64,000 nt of DNA from Corbicula japonica. Its lineage: Eukaryota > Mollusca > Bivalvia > Venerida > Cyrenidae. Within the stretch, counting starts at the first letter, position 1. The number at the start of each line of letters is the position of its first letter. Shown piece by piece: positions 9,598-24,500 of this stretch. The position numbers and the translations under genes were made by a program. The stretch is from assembly GCA_038501625.1 (NCBI GenBank), contig JAZAYU010000015.1:3866991-3930990 (forward strand). Direction: 5' to 3'. Under the pieces are notes generated by a model. That model was not told the origin of the DNA. It did not search any database and worked only from the letters and a program-made list of their open reading frames with translations.

Positions 9598-12500
9598 ATG
9601 GATTTTGAGACACTCTGGATTACATTATTTTGTATATGCTACCCTTTTAACTACGGTATGTTGATTCCAAGTTACAAGCTCATATTTAAAAGGAACAAAC
9701 ATAGCTTTCATTAAGAAGTTCATTAAGCTTTCTCATGAAATTAAAGAATACTTATAAAATCAGTTCAAGTAAAATTCAGACATTGAGTTTAGAATATTGC
9801 TTATGCAAATGATATGCAAATCTGATATTTAAATTTTACAGAAATCGTAGGAGTACAATAATAGGAAATACATGTAACGATGCATAGTTAATGGATGGAT
9901 GCTATCAAAACAACAACAAAAATATAACATTTCTTCCGTGAAACGCGTCATCATCGCGGCAAAAAAATGCGTTTTCGGGTACTGTAACTGTAGTTGATGT
10001 CTCCTGGAAATGACGTCAAAATGATCAGCAGACGACATTGATTAGTATGCATTTCGCAGTCCAAATTAGTTCCACAAATATATTGTGATTCGTAGAAAAT
10101 AAAATACAAAAATGACATTTCTATTAAAAATTAGTAAAAACTAAAATGGTAAAAAAAAACAACACCGAAGAGAAATTTATTCCGTGACGTCATTAGCATT
10201 TCCGGTTATGAGTTGATCAGTATGGCCAGCATTTTGTTAACATTTACAAATGAAGGGTCACAGATGTTGGACACTGGCTAAAAAAAAGTCAAACCCTCAC
10301 CAACGACTAGAAAGCGACCTCTAAATCTCCTGCCTTAGGAACGCGATAGAACGCTGTTAAGCTCCGTAGCAACGCCTATGTCGCTGTTAGGATGCCGTGA
10401 CATCTTCATCTTTACGAAATAATATCAGTCTGAGAGTTTTCTTGCGCTTTGTAAAAATGCAAACAACGCAGTATCATGTCAGCGGGGCATACTGAGCGAG
10501 CTAGATCGATTTAATTCTGTATACAAAATTAATGCTCAATAATAATCTATACATAAAACCCCTGTCACACTATTGCCGCGTTCTCACGGCGATCCCACGT
10601 CGTCCAAGAACGCCGAGGTGCACGCATTACGATCGCAAGCACCTCCGCGTCAACGTTGGAATCGCCTATAACGCCGCACTTTGAGCATGCACAAAACAAA
10701 CGCAGTCGCTTGTGGCAAGCGGTCTGAACAATTAATCCAATATCGATGGTTATCGACCAATAACGATAGATATCGGCCCGATAACTATAGTTATTGACAA
10801 TCACTAGGGTTACCACCCGATAACCATAGTTATTGGTGAAAACCCTAGATATCGGCCGATAACCAATGGATATAGGACCAATAACTATGGATATTTGCAA
10901 AAACGATAGTAACCGACCGAAAATCATAGTTCTCGGCGTTACATAATGAAAACTACGAATTAAAAACGGCTTGCTTTTGAGTAATACTTCACTCCCTCCA
11001 AATCCACATATAAAAACGCCAGCAAAGCCAATTATCTTATACTGTCCCGCAATACTGATTGTACTTACTTTTAGATTGTTTTTACAGCATTTTCAAAGGA
11101 GCTGTGCGAATGTCAGCGAGATTTCATAGAGCAGTACAATGCCGGAAGTTACAAACCGGAAATCATCATGGACGAGGCTTGGATGACATTGAACTCATCT
11201 GTAACCTTCGACATCCTCATCTACGTACACAACCACGAATGTTGGAAGGTACGATTTATGTTTAGCGAGAAACTGTGCCAAAGGTTATACAACTAAAATT
11301 GGAGACCATTCTCAAATCTAAAGCATCTGATTGGTTGCAATGGAGACTGGTCTCCAAACTCATTGTTATGATCGTGGGCCCTGATAGTGATGGTGCTAAT
11401 TTTGTCAAACTCTATCTGGATTGTTACTATCGTGGAAAGTTTGACTGATGTGATACTTTTTATACTTTTACTTCAAAATCAGGGAAAACATATAAAACTA
11501 CTGAGATTCGTTTCTAAACTCCATTTAAGTACCATTGAAGAATTTTCGCTTTGAAATTCAAAAGAAATGATTATTATAGGGGTGCTAGGTTCCTAGTTAC
11601 ATGAAGTAGAACGTTTAGTTATGTTTGGTTAAATCCTGAATGGATCCATGAAGAATAAAAGTAGAATTTCACCCACTATACGCCTACCTCCACTAGCCTG
11701 TTTAAAGGACCTATTTCTATCGAGTAAGGGCACTAGTTCAACCCACTTTCTGACTGACTTTACATAGTAACGTTCACAATCCTCATGCATTTCGAGCTAA
11801 ACACGTTTCCCACTTCTTTGATTTTTGTGATTTTATTTCTTCGTTGGGATTTACTCTGTTAATAGCGCTTTTAATATGTTCGAATCTAGTAATTTTAGCA
11901 AAATGATATATTTGATATGCTCTACTTGGGCACTGTTTCGTTTGTAGAAAAATAACGAATTCTTATTCCGAATTCCAAACTTTTAATCAGTTCGTTAAGC
12001 AACGGAAAACCATTTGCAATAACAAATATCAATATTCACATTTGGAAAATCCAAATTATATATTTTAACATTTAACAACAAATAAGTTTCTTATGGAATA
12101 CCATATATGTTACCAGTTGAAAATCTCAACTTAAACTGTCCTTGCAAATCAGACGAAGATAGTTGTCAAGATCACCATAGTTACCAAATATTTAATAGCG
12201 ACTTGACAATTTTACAACCTCTTAATTGAGATTAAGATACTGCGTCTTTGTTGCTATGTCTGTCTGGATGTCATCTATATACATGTATTAAATGATAATG
12301 ACTGATAATTATTTATAAATATTTAACAACATATAGGAAAATTTGTAAAAGTTTTGAAACGATTTTTACTGCATAACATATTACATTACGTTTTACTAAA
12401 AGGATCAATAAAACAATAGCTCTATTTATGATTTGTGAAAATGGCATGCGAAACAGTTTTTTGTTTGTTTCCTTTTTAAAAGAGATAACACCATTATATG

Positions 12501-15500
12501 TGCGTATATGATTTGTAACAAGTTATTTCCCCTTTTTATTACTCCTATGTGGTTCGTACACCTACTACCATCTGTATTAATCTCAAAACTGATTTTTTTT
12601 CCATCACCAGCATCTCGTGTGAGTTTTATTACAATAAAGTGATTGAAGCAATAGTCATTTTAGAAACAATTTGTGATTTTGAACATGAAATAAATTCCGT
12701 TTTAAATTGTCGTTGAACACAAGCGACATCATAACTGGGGCGCGTCACGGGAATAATATTTTTGATATCTTAGTTGTTACTCTATTGTTGTAAAGAACAC
12801 ACACTTATCTATTATTTAACCACAACTAATAAGTGATTTTATTATGATTTTTTTTAAATATGTTTAAAATATCCATTTTCGTCTGCATAATGACGTCATT
12901 AAATGACATGAAATCAAGAAATGACACCAAGCTTCCCAATGATTCTTTTCCCAAAACATGTTCCAATGTTTGCGAACAGTGTTTAAAACATGAATACTAT
13001 GTACATGTCTCTAATTTTCCCTTTTCACAGTGTGACATGATCTACTATGACACCGTTTCCGCCCAAACCACCAAGACAATAGTTCTGAACACCACCTATG
13101 GCACGGACATCGAACTTCGCAGAAATATCGTTGGTTTTCATCAAGAGTTTGTTTTGTGTAGGCATGTATTTCTTGCGATCGCTTGCAATTTCTAATATTT
13201 ATTTAGGCGGCTTACATTACAAGAATTGAATTTCGCAGAATAAAGTATTTAATATTTTACCGCCCGCTGTCAGGAATACGTATGTTATCAAAGAATTTTA
13301 ATCGATGTTTCAAAAAGTGAAACTCCACTTTTAGAAGTGTATAGACTATTTAGAAACTTTTTCAATTTCTTACAGTTTAATAATGTCTTCACTCCGGCTA
13401 CCCACAACTTTTACCTTCCAAACTTACTGTTCATAACGTCAAATGTTGAAAACTTGCTAACATTTCAGAAACGAATTTTCGGGAAAAAATCATCGCCATC
13501 TTGACTTTAGTAAAGACATGTATGCTTCTTGGAATGTATTAACGTTTGCCCGCTGAGTTCAGTCAAGAATTATGTTCGAATTACCATCGGAACATTAAAA
13601 CAAAAGAAAAACTGTTTGCATTAAAACTAATATTAGAATTTGAAAATATTAGAAAAAATAACCTATAACACATAGATATATTAAGTATATGCTTATCTAC
13701 AGTATTTTGTGGCGAATCGTCTAAAAATACTAGTTTGTTTTTTTTAAAGAAAATCGAGAAAAACTACCTTAATGTCTGCTTTCGGTTTTAAGATCAAACC
13801 ATTTTGCTTCATTATTTCAAAATATGGCGCTATTTTTACCCATGACTCTGACATTCTGTAGATAAGTGTTAACGTGGAATTTTTTATGTGTGTCTCTGCT
13901 GTGTAATAAAAATATTTCATATAACCTGACCATCAAAATTACACTGTTTCTTTACTTTTTGGGATGGCAGTGAGTAATAGTCAGAAGCGAAATGATTTGC
14001 TGTTGAATCGAAAGTAGACATAACGGAAGTCTTTTTGTGCATTACCCTGCCCCAGGAGCATGTTTGCAACCCCATTTAACAATTCGGTATTCCTCGGACT
14101 TGCTCGTTCGAGTAAATACACTTAAACACTTTTGTTCCTTTTTTGATCTTTTACTAATTTTTGCATGATAAATGTACGAAATATAAAAGCGAACAACAGA
14201 AAAAAAACTTCATTTACAATCGTCAAATAAATTTTTTAAACATATTTCCAGACTGACCTCAAAGTTTAAAGAGCACGGTGATTATTGGTTGTTTTATAAC
14301 CAATCGGATTACGACTCGGCGACATGTGACTTTACCTTAGTCAATGATCCAATGGTCGCAGAGATGCGTAAGTAAGCTGGGTAGCAATAGAGACGTTGAC
14401 CAATCACAGCATACGTTACAAAATACATGTACTAGTTATTTTCAGTAAGAAGCCACAATCCAGAGGCGGGTCCAGAGAGGGTTAAGTGGGGTTGCTTAAT
14501 CCCTCTTTTGGGGCTGTAATAATTTTGTTTTGGTGGGGGAAAATTTTGGCCAGAAAGTTAGAAATGATCATGTTAGTACCATAAGACTGTCCCAAAACGA
14601 ACGTCCTTTCTGGAAATTTCGCATCCAGCCCTGCCACAATTGCCAAACTTTAGGCTGTGTCCGCTATTCTACGACACGACAGTATTCAGGTTGTACAATT
14701 GAATAATTATTGCGCGTATGAATATTATCGGAAGTTAATATTTTGAGACACTGAATGATTTGATGAAGAATGTAAGTAGTTATACATCGCATTGTCCCTT
14801 CTTTCGTTTTGGACCCCTTCTCTCGTATCACATCGTCCCTTCTCTTGTTTTGGGCCCCTTCTCTCGTATCACATCGTTCCTTCTTTCGTCTTGGGCCCCT
14901 TCTCTCGTATCGTACATAGACCAAATTAGCAAGCCCTGAAAATATGTTCGGCCAGGGTCTGATTACACTGTGGTAACACTTCTGTTGATGCTGATAGCTC
15001 TAGTAATAATTGTTACCATCTTTAATGTCAGTTTACGTTATACGTTTAATATATGATAAGTTCACGCCGTTCCAGAAGTCTTATAAGATCTATTCCAGAA
15101 GGATCTCGGTAAAGGTCAGCTAATTGCCTGTCAGATATGATCCACGTACTACTGGAACAAACACGAGTTATTTGTGTTGACACTTGAATCCGGTCTTCCT
15201 TTAAGGATTATATATAGTGCTGAAACACGGTAAACAATCCAAATAGGTCAGCACTGACTAAAACTTTATTGAAATTAGAGGATAAAATTTAAAGAAGTAG
15301 AGACAACTCCCGACTCCAAAAGTCACAAAATTAGTAAATTACAGCTGCCGCATGTTTTATTCGGCCAGTAAAATGACTGAAAAAAGTTTTATCTCCGTTA
15401 AACGCCATTTGCTAAATGTTGTAAGTAGCAAATGCGTACTTACAAGTTAAATATAATAAATCATTGAGTTATGAAGAAGCCGCTCGACATACGCATATTC

Positions 15501-18500
15501 CTTGTGTGTATTTTCGAGTGAGTTCATATTTTACTGTACATTTTGTAAACTTTGTTGACTATTTTGAGTAGAATATGTAAAGTTCTACTAGCGAAAAACA
15601 CATGTAGTTCTAGTTTAAGCGCGTTCTGGGATTTCTAAAAATTCCATAACCAGCATCATATCTTCAGTTGTTTATGGGACCCTACGACCGTAGAATGTCG
15701 CCCTGTACTTTGTATTCGAAGTTGTTATTGTTTCTTGGTACTTGGTGTTCAGATGCCCATTCTGAATGATTTGAGCCATGTCAACGGGTAAATGACATTG
15801 TTTTACAATTTAGCTTTTTTTGGAAAGATTAAAAAATTATTTGTGGTTTTATTGTTTCTGTTAATGATTTAGATTAAGAAAGCTTGTTTGTCGACTCGTC
15901 TATCGAATTCAATAACTTCATTCTCGGATTGCGCAACCTTTCTTCTTATAGGCAAGTGTTGGGCGATGAGGGTATTTTACTATATCAGGGATCTCTCTTG
16001 AATGAATACAAGCAAACGTACTCCGCTACACCCCCCTCAATAATAAATTACCATTTTGTAATATATTAATGGCTACATGTGGAGGAATTTAAAAAATCAC
16101 CTCGATCAAGAAGATCATAAACATGCTTCCGGTGGTGCCACCCATAACCCTATTCGGGTTATCTATAAATTTCCTGACTGCCGTTTGCTAAAATATTTTC
16201 AAACTGTGACCAACTAAACAGAAAACCTTGGGAGCTAATCCTTACCGTCACGGCGACAGCGCCTAGCCCTGCACTGAATTCCGACGATACAACCAACTGA
16301 GCAGGCCGGGACAATTCCAAAACAGGTTTATCGGATAGCCCTGATATACGTTATCATCACTGCACGACATCGGTAACGGTTTATTTTACTGATAACAATA
16401 CTGATAACAGAAGAGTCTGTCGTAAAAGCAAACATTAAAATTTCAGATTCTTATTGAATTATCAGTGACGCGACAAAAAGTGTTTAAAGACAGATACGAG
16501 TTCCCACAGGCTGTCGTGCAGTTTTGTATGGTTGATTTAAAAGTTTCTAACAAATAGTAAGCTTTAAAATTTTGGTAGCAGAAAACACCTGATAAGGCTG
16601 TATGTAACCAGAAATTGAAAATATGTGCCAGTGTATTTCAAAATGTGTTATGTCATGTGATACCAAGCATTACGTGTCATTAGGTCTTCAACCTAATTAA
16701 TACAGTCCATTGCAGAGAACCATTGCGGCTTTAAAGTAAATAAAATTCATACGACTGCGTCGTCCGAAGTGATTTGCGGTAAAAATGATAAGTTTTAATT
16801 TATTCTGTTTCAGCCATATTATATGTCGGGATCGGTATAGTTGTGCTATGGATTATTGTAAAAGTCATCGCATGTTTCTACAAGTAAGTGCTAACGTTTG
16901 TTTTCTGTAGTCATCACCGTATGGTATAGAAAAGTCGCCCCGTTCTTAGTGTAAACATTATTTCACTTACTATTCTTTTTTTACATGTATATTTACAATT
17001 GTATTTGCTATTCTTATTCTTTTTTACATGTATATATACACATGCATGAACAATAAACAAGAAATAAAAAAGGGTTATGTATAAGTAGTTTGATGTTCAT
17101 TTTTGTACTTCAAAATGCTTAACGCGTTACTTGCGCAAGCGGAAGTGCGTTCATGTATGTGTGCCATGCACCCTCGATACCGAGTAAAATCCAATTGATT
17201 TAATAGGACAAATAATCGTAAAATATTTCTGACTGATACTCGATAATCAGTAGTATTCAGTTTATCTTATTTTTTCAGGTCGCGCAATCAAGATGACAAG
17301 TATGAATTACAATCACCATCACCAAAAATAACCCCACCTTCACAAAAAGTCGACGACATAGTGAGTTGTTTGACATATATAACACCCGACATCCGATGGG
17401 GCCGTTTGGTGAAAATGTTATCCGCATATTAAACAAATTACTCAAATGCATTAATCTCCCTTTATAGTGTTTTTACAAGGGAAGTGCTTAATTCAGCGAG
17501 AAAGGGAAATCACTGTGTAAGAGTTTGGTGTCAGCCGGCGGAAATTTGGTTCTCTGCAATGGACTGTATTAATGTCCGATGATAAATAACTCGTATTCTT
17601 ACTTCTGTTGATCTGCACTTGCAAAACCTAAATATACTGTTATTTCTGTTTTATCATTTAAAGAAGAACGATTCATCCGATTTTCATGAAATCTAAAATA
17701 TCTTAAGGTCGGAATTTTTATATGATTTCAAATAATTAAAACACTAGACAAACACATTTAAAAAATTGCATGCTTGTGTAAAAGTCACGACAATTTAAAT
17801 TCTCAAGTCAGTTGATTCAAACCTGTAATCCCATTTTTATTCTCATGTTGCATGCGTTAGTAAACTTGAAGGGTTTCAAAATGATTAGTGAATTTTGACA
17901 CTTCGGAAAATCAATTATATATTAATAAGCTTTATATCATCGGAGTGTTCCTTTAAGTTCACATGTTTTAACGTTTGTATGGTCATTTAATTTCACAAAA
18001 TTTTGTACAATGCGGTCTGGGTTTACGATGTTCAAAATTTCATGAAAAGCAGATTAGTCATCTAATTTTGTAGTAAAAAGAAGTCGGACTACACACAATT
18101 TTGTTAATTTTACTGACCGTTTGGCCTGAACGAATTCTGGGATGTCATATGCGTTCTCCGTCGTCACTTTTATGTTTTCCATGTCAACAACAAAATGGCC
18201 AGTCAGAGACATTTTTTAGTAATGTCTAAGTTGATAAATGTGAAAGTGTAACTAAGGCTTCTATTTTGTACAACTTTCCAATATAAAAGAAGAAACAGAT
18301 ATTGTACATGTTTTTTCATACGAGAATGTTCTTACGTACAGCACCGGTAATCGAGCAGCAAAGCAGCAAACCATAGTAAATACACATAATAATATTTTAT
18401 AAAACCTTTTAAATTAAAAAAACATCATAAATATATAGGGTGTATGCATAATTTCCCCCATTTGACTTCCAAATTGGCCACGCTATTGTCCTGCTTGGAC

Positions 18501-21500
18501 TTGCAACCGTCTACCTGGTTTCCAGATTCCAGTCTTGTAGGACCAGCAGTGCTCCAGATTGTGACATTGAGATTGTTTATTTATCGGCCAACACTAGCTA
18601 TCACAGTAGCTCTTTGTGCGCCATGTGGCGGCTGTAAAACGTCACCCCGTTCATTCAGTCAGTACTGTTATCAAAACCATCTTTGAATGCCTTTGACCAC
18701 GATACATATATTTTTTGTAAAAATTGAGTAGCGCTTACCCCGAGGATGGTCTGCATGGATAGTGGTATGCATTTCCATTACTGCCATGAACCAAACCTGC
18801 AATATTTTAATATTTGCGTATTTGGTGGCTTTCAAAGATCCCTTTTCATCTATTGTTATTTTGTTGTTCATGACTCGATTTCAACAAATCATCTGTTTGA
18901 AATTGAAAACTGGTATCCACTCTCAGTTAAATAATATTAGATATAAGTTCAGCCATAACATTTTTAGCCTGAGTCTATATTCCACACGAAGTGCTGTATG
19001 TGAGCACTTGGTCCAAGATCATACAACTGAGATTGGCGACAAGTCTCAAATATCCAGCAACTGTGCCCAAGATCATAAAACTCAAACTGGAGACCAGTCT
19101 CAAATCTCAAGCATCTGATTGTTTGTCATTTGACGTTGTTTTGAAGATGCTCTTTTTTCAGGCAATGAATTACAACTTTGCGGACACACACCTAGAACCT
19201 CCAGAGGCCCAAATTAATACCCACAACAAGCGCCAAAGACTGCACAGTTTGGATACATTTAGAGGGTAAGATATTACTGCATCGAATTTCACTCGACATG
19301 TTAACGTATTCGACCGGTTTGTGAAACGTTGATGCTATATGTTATAATTTTGTATTGAAGATTTTAAAGACATAAGCGAAGGGTGCCCCGCCTTCGTCTT
19401 CAATCTCCTTTGCAGAGTAAAAAACTGTTGTCGTTCCTTACACTCACTTTACACCTCTGCGAAAGGCTCAATGTCAAGATCTTTTACCAAACTAAGAAGC
19501 TTCGTTGTATACAGGCAAAATTATTAATTTGAAAGCTTATGATATAACAAATGGTAGAAATCTTTACTATCTTTCATTCAAACCGAAGAAACCCAATCTA
19601 TTTTAAATTTAGTTGGGGTTTTGAGTTAAAGTAAAAGTAGTTGAAAGTAGTTCAAGACTGTAAAAGAGGTGAATGTATACGAGCCAATAATGTAAGAGAG
19701 TGCCTAAAAGAGTAAGAGAGACAACTGCGTTTTCGCCTGTTATTGTAAGGGGAAGTAACCACTGCGGGGATGCTTTTAATATATGACGGAGTTGTTGATC
19801 TTTGATTATTCTTTCCTTTCAGACTGAGCTTGTTGTTGATGTTATTTGTTAACTACGGAGGTGGAGGTTACTGGTTCTTCGATCATCCTCCCTGGAACGG
19901 TCTCACCATCGCCGACCTTGTGTTTCCATGGTAAGATTTAATTATAACCCAACGGTTATTTGGTAGTGAGCACACACTCATAGTAGAGATGTGGCCATTT
20001 ATGACGAAGTCGAGATGTTTTTAATCATCAGCAAAAATCTAATCCTGAATATGTAAGAATTTCATTACAGATCTCACTTGCCATTAAACCTCTTCGTGGT
20101 AATGAGGTAGGGAGCAGGAGGTTGAAAATTCTAGTTCTACTCGACACTTTTTCTAATGGGGCTGTTACGCTAGCCGCTAGCTAGTTAATTAATGGTTACC
20201 GAATGCCTTCATGCTATTAGCCGTGTCAATAAGATAGAAATAGCGAATAATAATATTCCAGAAAATGTTTCTTAAAAAATTGACAGAGATCGGCTTAGGC
20301 TGTGAGAACACGGAGAATATTATGGAGAAGTTTTGGATTTTCAGTAAGAAACATATCAGGGAAACATTCCACTTGGCTCAGTATAGTACGTTTATGAAAT
20401 ACCGGGGACTATTTCCCCCATGTCTCTCTCTAAGCCATTACCTGGTTATAATTATTTTTTTTACTCTGGTTATCATTATATATTTTTTAATTGTTCTGAC
20501 TTCAACCTGTAGGTCACAAATAGTGAGAGAAAATATTAACTTTGTAGTAAAACCTCTGATTATTACACAGCTTAGTATAAACTTCTGCGTAACGTCAGTT
20601 ATCACCATAGGTATTCCAACTATCTGTCCAGTTTCTCAAAGTACGGCTTCAAATTGAAGCTGCAAACTGCGTTCTTGTTCTCCCCAGGTTTGTGTTCATC
20701 ATGGGGACATCAATGAACTATTCGTTTAAGAGTATGCTCAAGCGAGGTAAATCTCGGCCCTGGATTCTCTGGAAGGTCCTCAGAAGAAGTTGTTTGCTGT
20801 TCGCGTTTGGAATCGTCATGAATACAAACTGGGGACGTGAGTGGACATTTACTAGAAAATGTTGTTTGTTTTAATTTCCATCAAGGATGTGAATATTTGT
20901 TGTCTTCAAGTATAGCGTAATTATAATCATGAAATATTTATTCTCCTTTAGAAAAAAATGAGCTCATAATAGAAATGAAAGTGTCTAAAGAAATAAGAAT
21001 TGGATCATAAACAAAGTCAAATCATGTGTTTTACGAGAGATATTACTGATCTGGTCCCAAGGTTATAAAACTGAGATCGGAAACCAGTCTCAAACCTCTA
21101 GCATCTGATAGGCTGAAATGGCGAGTGGTCTCATGTTCACAAAATTTAATAAAAACGACGTCAGCTGACGACGACATACGGTGCCAGCTGACGACCAAAC
21201 TCTGTGTCAAAACGTTTTGTAGGCTACCAAGAACATGTACCCCTATAAAATTGATAAATGTAGCAAGCTGGTAGTTGGATGTTTCGAAAAAAGCAGATCT
21301 TGATGCATGATGAAATTGTGTGTGTAAATATTGACTTAGATTAACTTTTTCTTTGATTGAATAAAATATAGATAAGGATACACAAGCTTGAAAGTCCAAT
21401 AAAACGTGGATATTATAAGAATATGTATAATATTTGGAGGTTTCATTTATTTTATGTAACCTGATCTATTTATAGCTGTAGATCTCGAGAAGTTACGTAT

Positions 21501-24500
21501 CCCTGGGGTGTTACAGAGACTCTCCCTAAGTTATCTGTTGGTCGCTCTACTGAGAACAACTTTCGCAACACACAGAGATATAGGAAAGGTATTTTAGCAG
21601 TCACTGCTTTATTGTTTAGGAATACAAATAAACACATAACTTGAAGATAACGTAAATGGCAATATATAATGTTGAAATACATTCATTCATTTGCATTCAT
21701 AAATATATTAAAACGATTACAAGACCACTCACAGTGCATATTATTGACAGTTTGCACTATATTCTCCCCCGGATTTAAGAACACCGAAATATTAAGACCA
21801 CCTTTGACAGGCTTGCCAAATCTCCGGACTTTATCCGAAATCTCAGGATTTGAAGTTACTTCTCCGGATCTCCGGATTTATAGTCAAAATCTCCGGATTT
21901 CTATGAAATTGCAAAAAAGATTAAATAAACCTAATTTAAAGTTGTGCAAAGAACGTTATAGTTATTTTACTGCAGTCGCACATTTCCTGTTTATTCCGAG
22001 ATAACGAGAACGTGGTCAGTGACATGCTGCCTCAATCCCTCTGGCACAACTATACAATAACCGCGTGTCATAAACTAAACAAGACCCTCGATGTTACACC
22101 TGCTTCATCATTTTGCATTGCATGTTCATTCTAAAATTGTCAAAAACGGGTCTTAACAGGTTTAACAGGACGTTAAAAAATGAATGATGAATATAGAAAA
22201 CAGTCATTTGTAAACAAGTTCTTTAACCATTTCTAACAAAATCGGCAAAATACATTTATAAATTCTTTGAAGAATATAATTAAAAAGAAGAATATGAGAA
22301 AAATATCATCATCATCATCATCATTATCGTCATCATCTTCATTTTTTCAGTCACAATCAGAACAAAAAGACATGAAAACACTCCATCGCTATCATCATCA
22401 TTTTTGTTTAGTCATAGTCATTATTAACAACAGCAACAAGTCATTAAAACAACATCATCATCATCATCATCACCATCAATATGCACACTATCGTTTGAGA
22501 GGAGGCATATTTTACTCAATCCGGGATTTTTGGTGCACCTTAGATCCTGGTTAAAAGACCCATTTTAAAAATTGTTTTGCCAATGACCATTTCAAGGCGG
22601 TAACCCCTCAGGTTCTCGTTTTTATTAGTTGTTTGCGGTGTCTCATTTGCAATTGATCATTTGATAAATCCATGGTCTCCTTTCCTTTGTACTCTTTGGC
22701 TGCTGCGTCGGTGGCTGTGTTGTCTTGATGTGGCGATTCCTGATATGCATATTTCACTTTAATGAAACAATGCTGTCGTGAATTTACAATAATGAAAAGG
22801 GAACTTTGAAAGTCATCGAACACGACAAATATGAAAATATTGCAGGCTCGGTTTGATTGAGCCTGTTCATGGACAGGATTATCTGGATTAACTGAATAAA
22901 ATAATCATATTCTTTATTTCGTAAGTTGTCTATAAATAATGTAGCCCGTCTTAGATGCAATAAATATACACTGGTCAAAAGTTCTAAGTGCACACTTTTC
23001 AATTTTGAATATCTCAAAGTAAGCTTATTCTAATTGAATGAAAGTTTGAAACAATGTTAATTATGATCAAACAATAATATTTTTTTGAAAACCGTGCACA
23101 TGGTTTACGTATTACGTCCTCCACGTCGGCATACGCTATTTATGCGTAATCCCCGTGCGGCAATAAAAAATTATTTTTTTACAATCGTTTTTGTTTTTCA
23201 CATGTTCACCGACTCCAGACAAACACGAAAAACACACCAACAAATTGTAACCATGGAACGGCTGACGTCGGCAGACAACGACATTGCCGTCAAAATTCTT
23301 TTCACTGGCACAAATTCAAATTTGTTCTAAAAAAATTTGACGGTTTTTGTAAATGCAAAAGAAATACCATATTTTTTGCATATTTAATTAATTTTAGAAG
23401 AAAATCAAACGATATTATTTTCTAGATTGATAACGTTGCTTTCGTTGAACGCTGACGCTACTCAATTACGTCATTCAATATTTATGTAAAACAACGTAAA
23501 CTCGAAAATATTAGTTTAGCATTTGTTGGATAAGTGTCCAATAAATAAAAATTTAAAACTAAAATTTATAGAAATTCAATAAACTTTAAAATCGAATGAT
23601 TCGAAAATGACGTTCATTTGGTCAAAAAGCGTGTCCGAAAACTGGTCAGTTTTATCAAAATGAATACATTTTTTCATTTGGAAAGGCTGTTACACATATA
23701 TCATAGAGAATTGCATCATCCCAAACTGCTAGACAATTTAAAAACTTTTGGCACAAAACATTGTTTAACAACATGGAATTTCCTCCTTGAAATCCTGTAA
23801 AAACGTTATGGATAAAATAGAGAAGAGTGCGTTGGCTCATCGTGCCCAGCAGACCATTACAAAGCTACAGGAAGCTATTTTAGTGCAATGGAATGGCAAA
23901 CTACAGTATTTCCTTTAAATTTGCATGAAATTTAAATTATACGGAGATGAGAAAACGATCAAAAATGATGGCCGATGCAGTGATAATTAACTTGAGAATT
24001 GCTTTCTGAGTATTAGTGATCTAAAATGTTATTATTTTTTAATCTGGTTAAACAGACATAAATATTTTGGTGTGCTTTTACAGAATATTGATTCTTCTTC
24101 ATTGTAATTTACACTATTTTGAAAGATTGAATCAAATAATTTGAAAAATCAACATTTATCAAGTGTGCACTTAGAACTTTTGACTAGTGTAGTGCAGCCG
24201 ACGTTATTCATTACTGCTGAGACGAGCATGGCTAAATCCAAGATAGGAAGATTTTTGGACATTAGTTTAATGAAACCCCTATATTAGCAAGCATGTTTAG
24301 TGTCAGAATGTCATTTTGCATAATTATGTAATATACTTACCACTAAAGCTTTTTAGCCCAATAACACTTCTACGGAAGCCTTTTAATTTGTAACATACCT
24401 GCTGTCACATAGGTAAAACATATTACACACTGAAATACAAATGTTGCAGAGCAATACCAATGAAACAAAATTCTAACAGTGACAGTTATTTTAATAAAGA

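Noticed and set aside
13148..13195. Read-through of HGSNAT exon 3 to a stop at 13195
   Set aside because: The next exon at 14252 continues the luminal domain in phase 2, so the frame beyond the donor is intronic.
20265..20657. 130-codon frame with a hydrophobic stretch
   Set aside because: It lies in an HGSNAT intron, is low-complexity in its hydrophobic part, and shows no family motif or splice logic.
22267..22554. His/Ser-rich 95-codon frame
   Set aside because: It is a translation of (ATC)n microsatellites in repeat family F.
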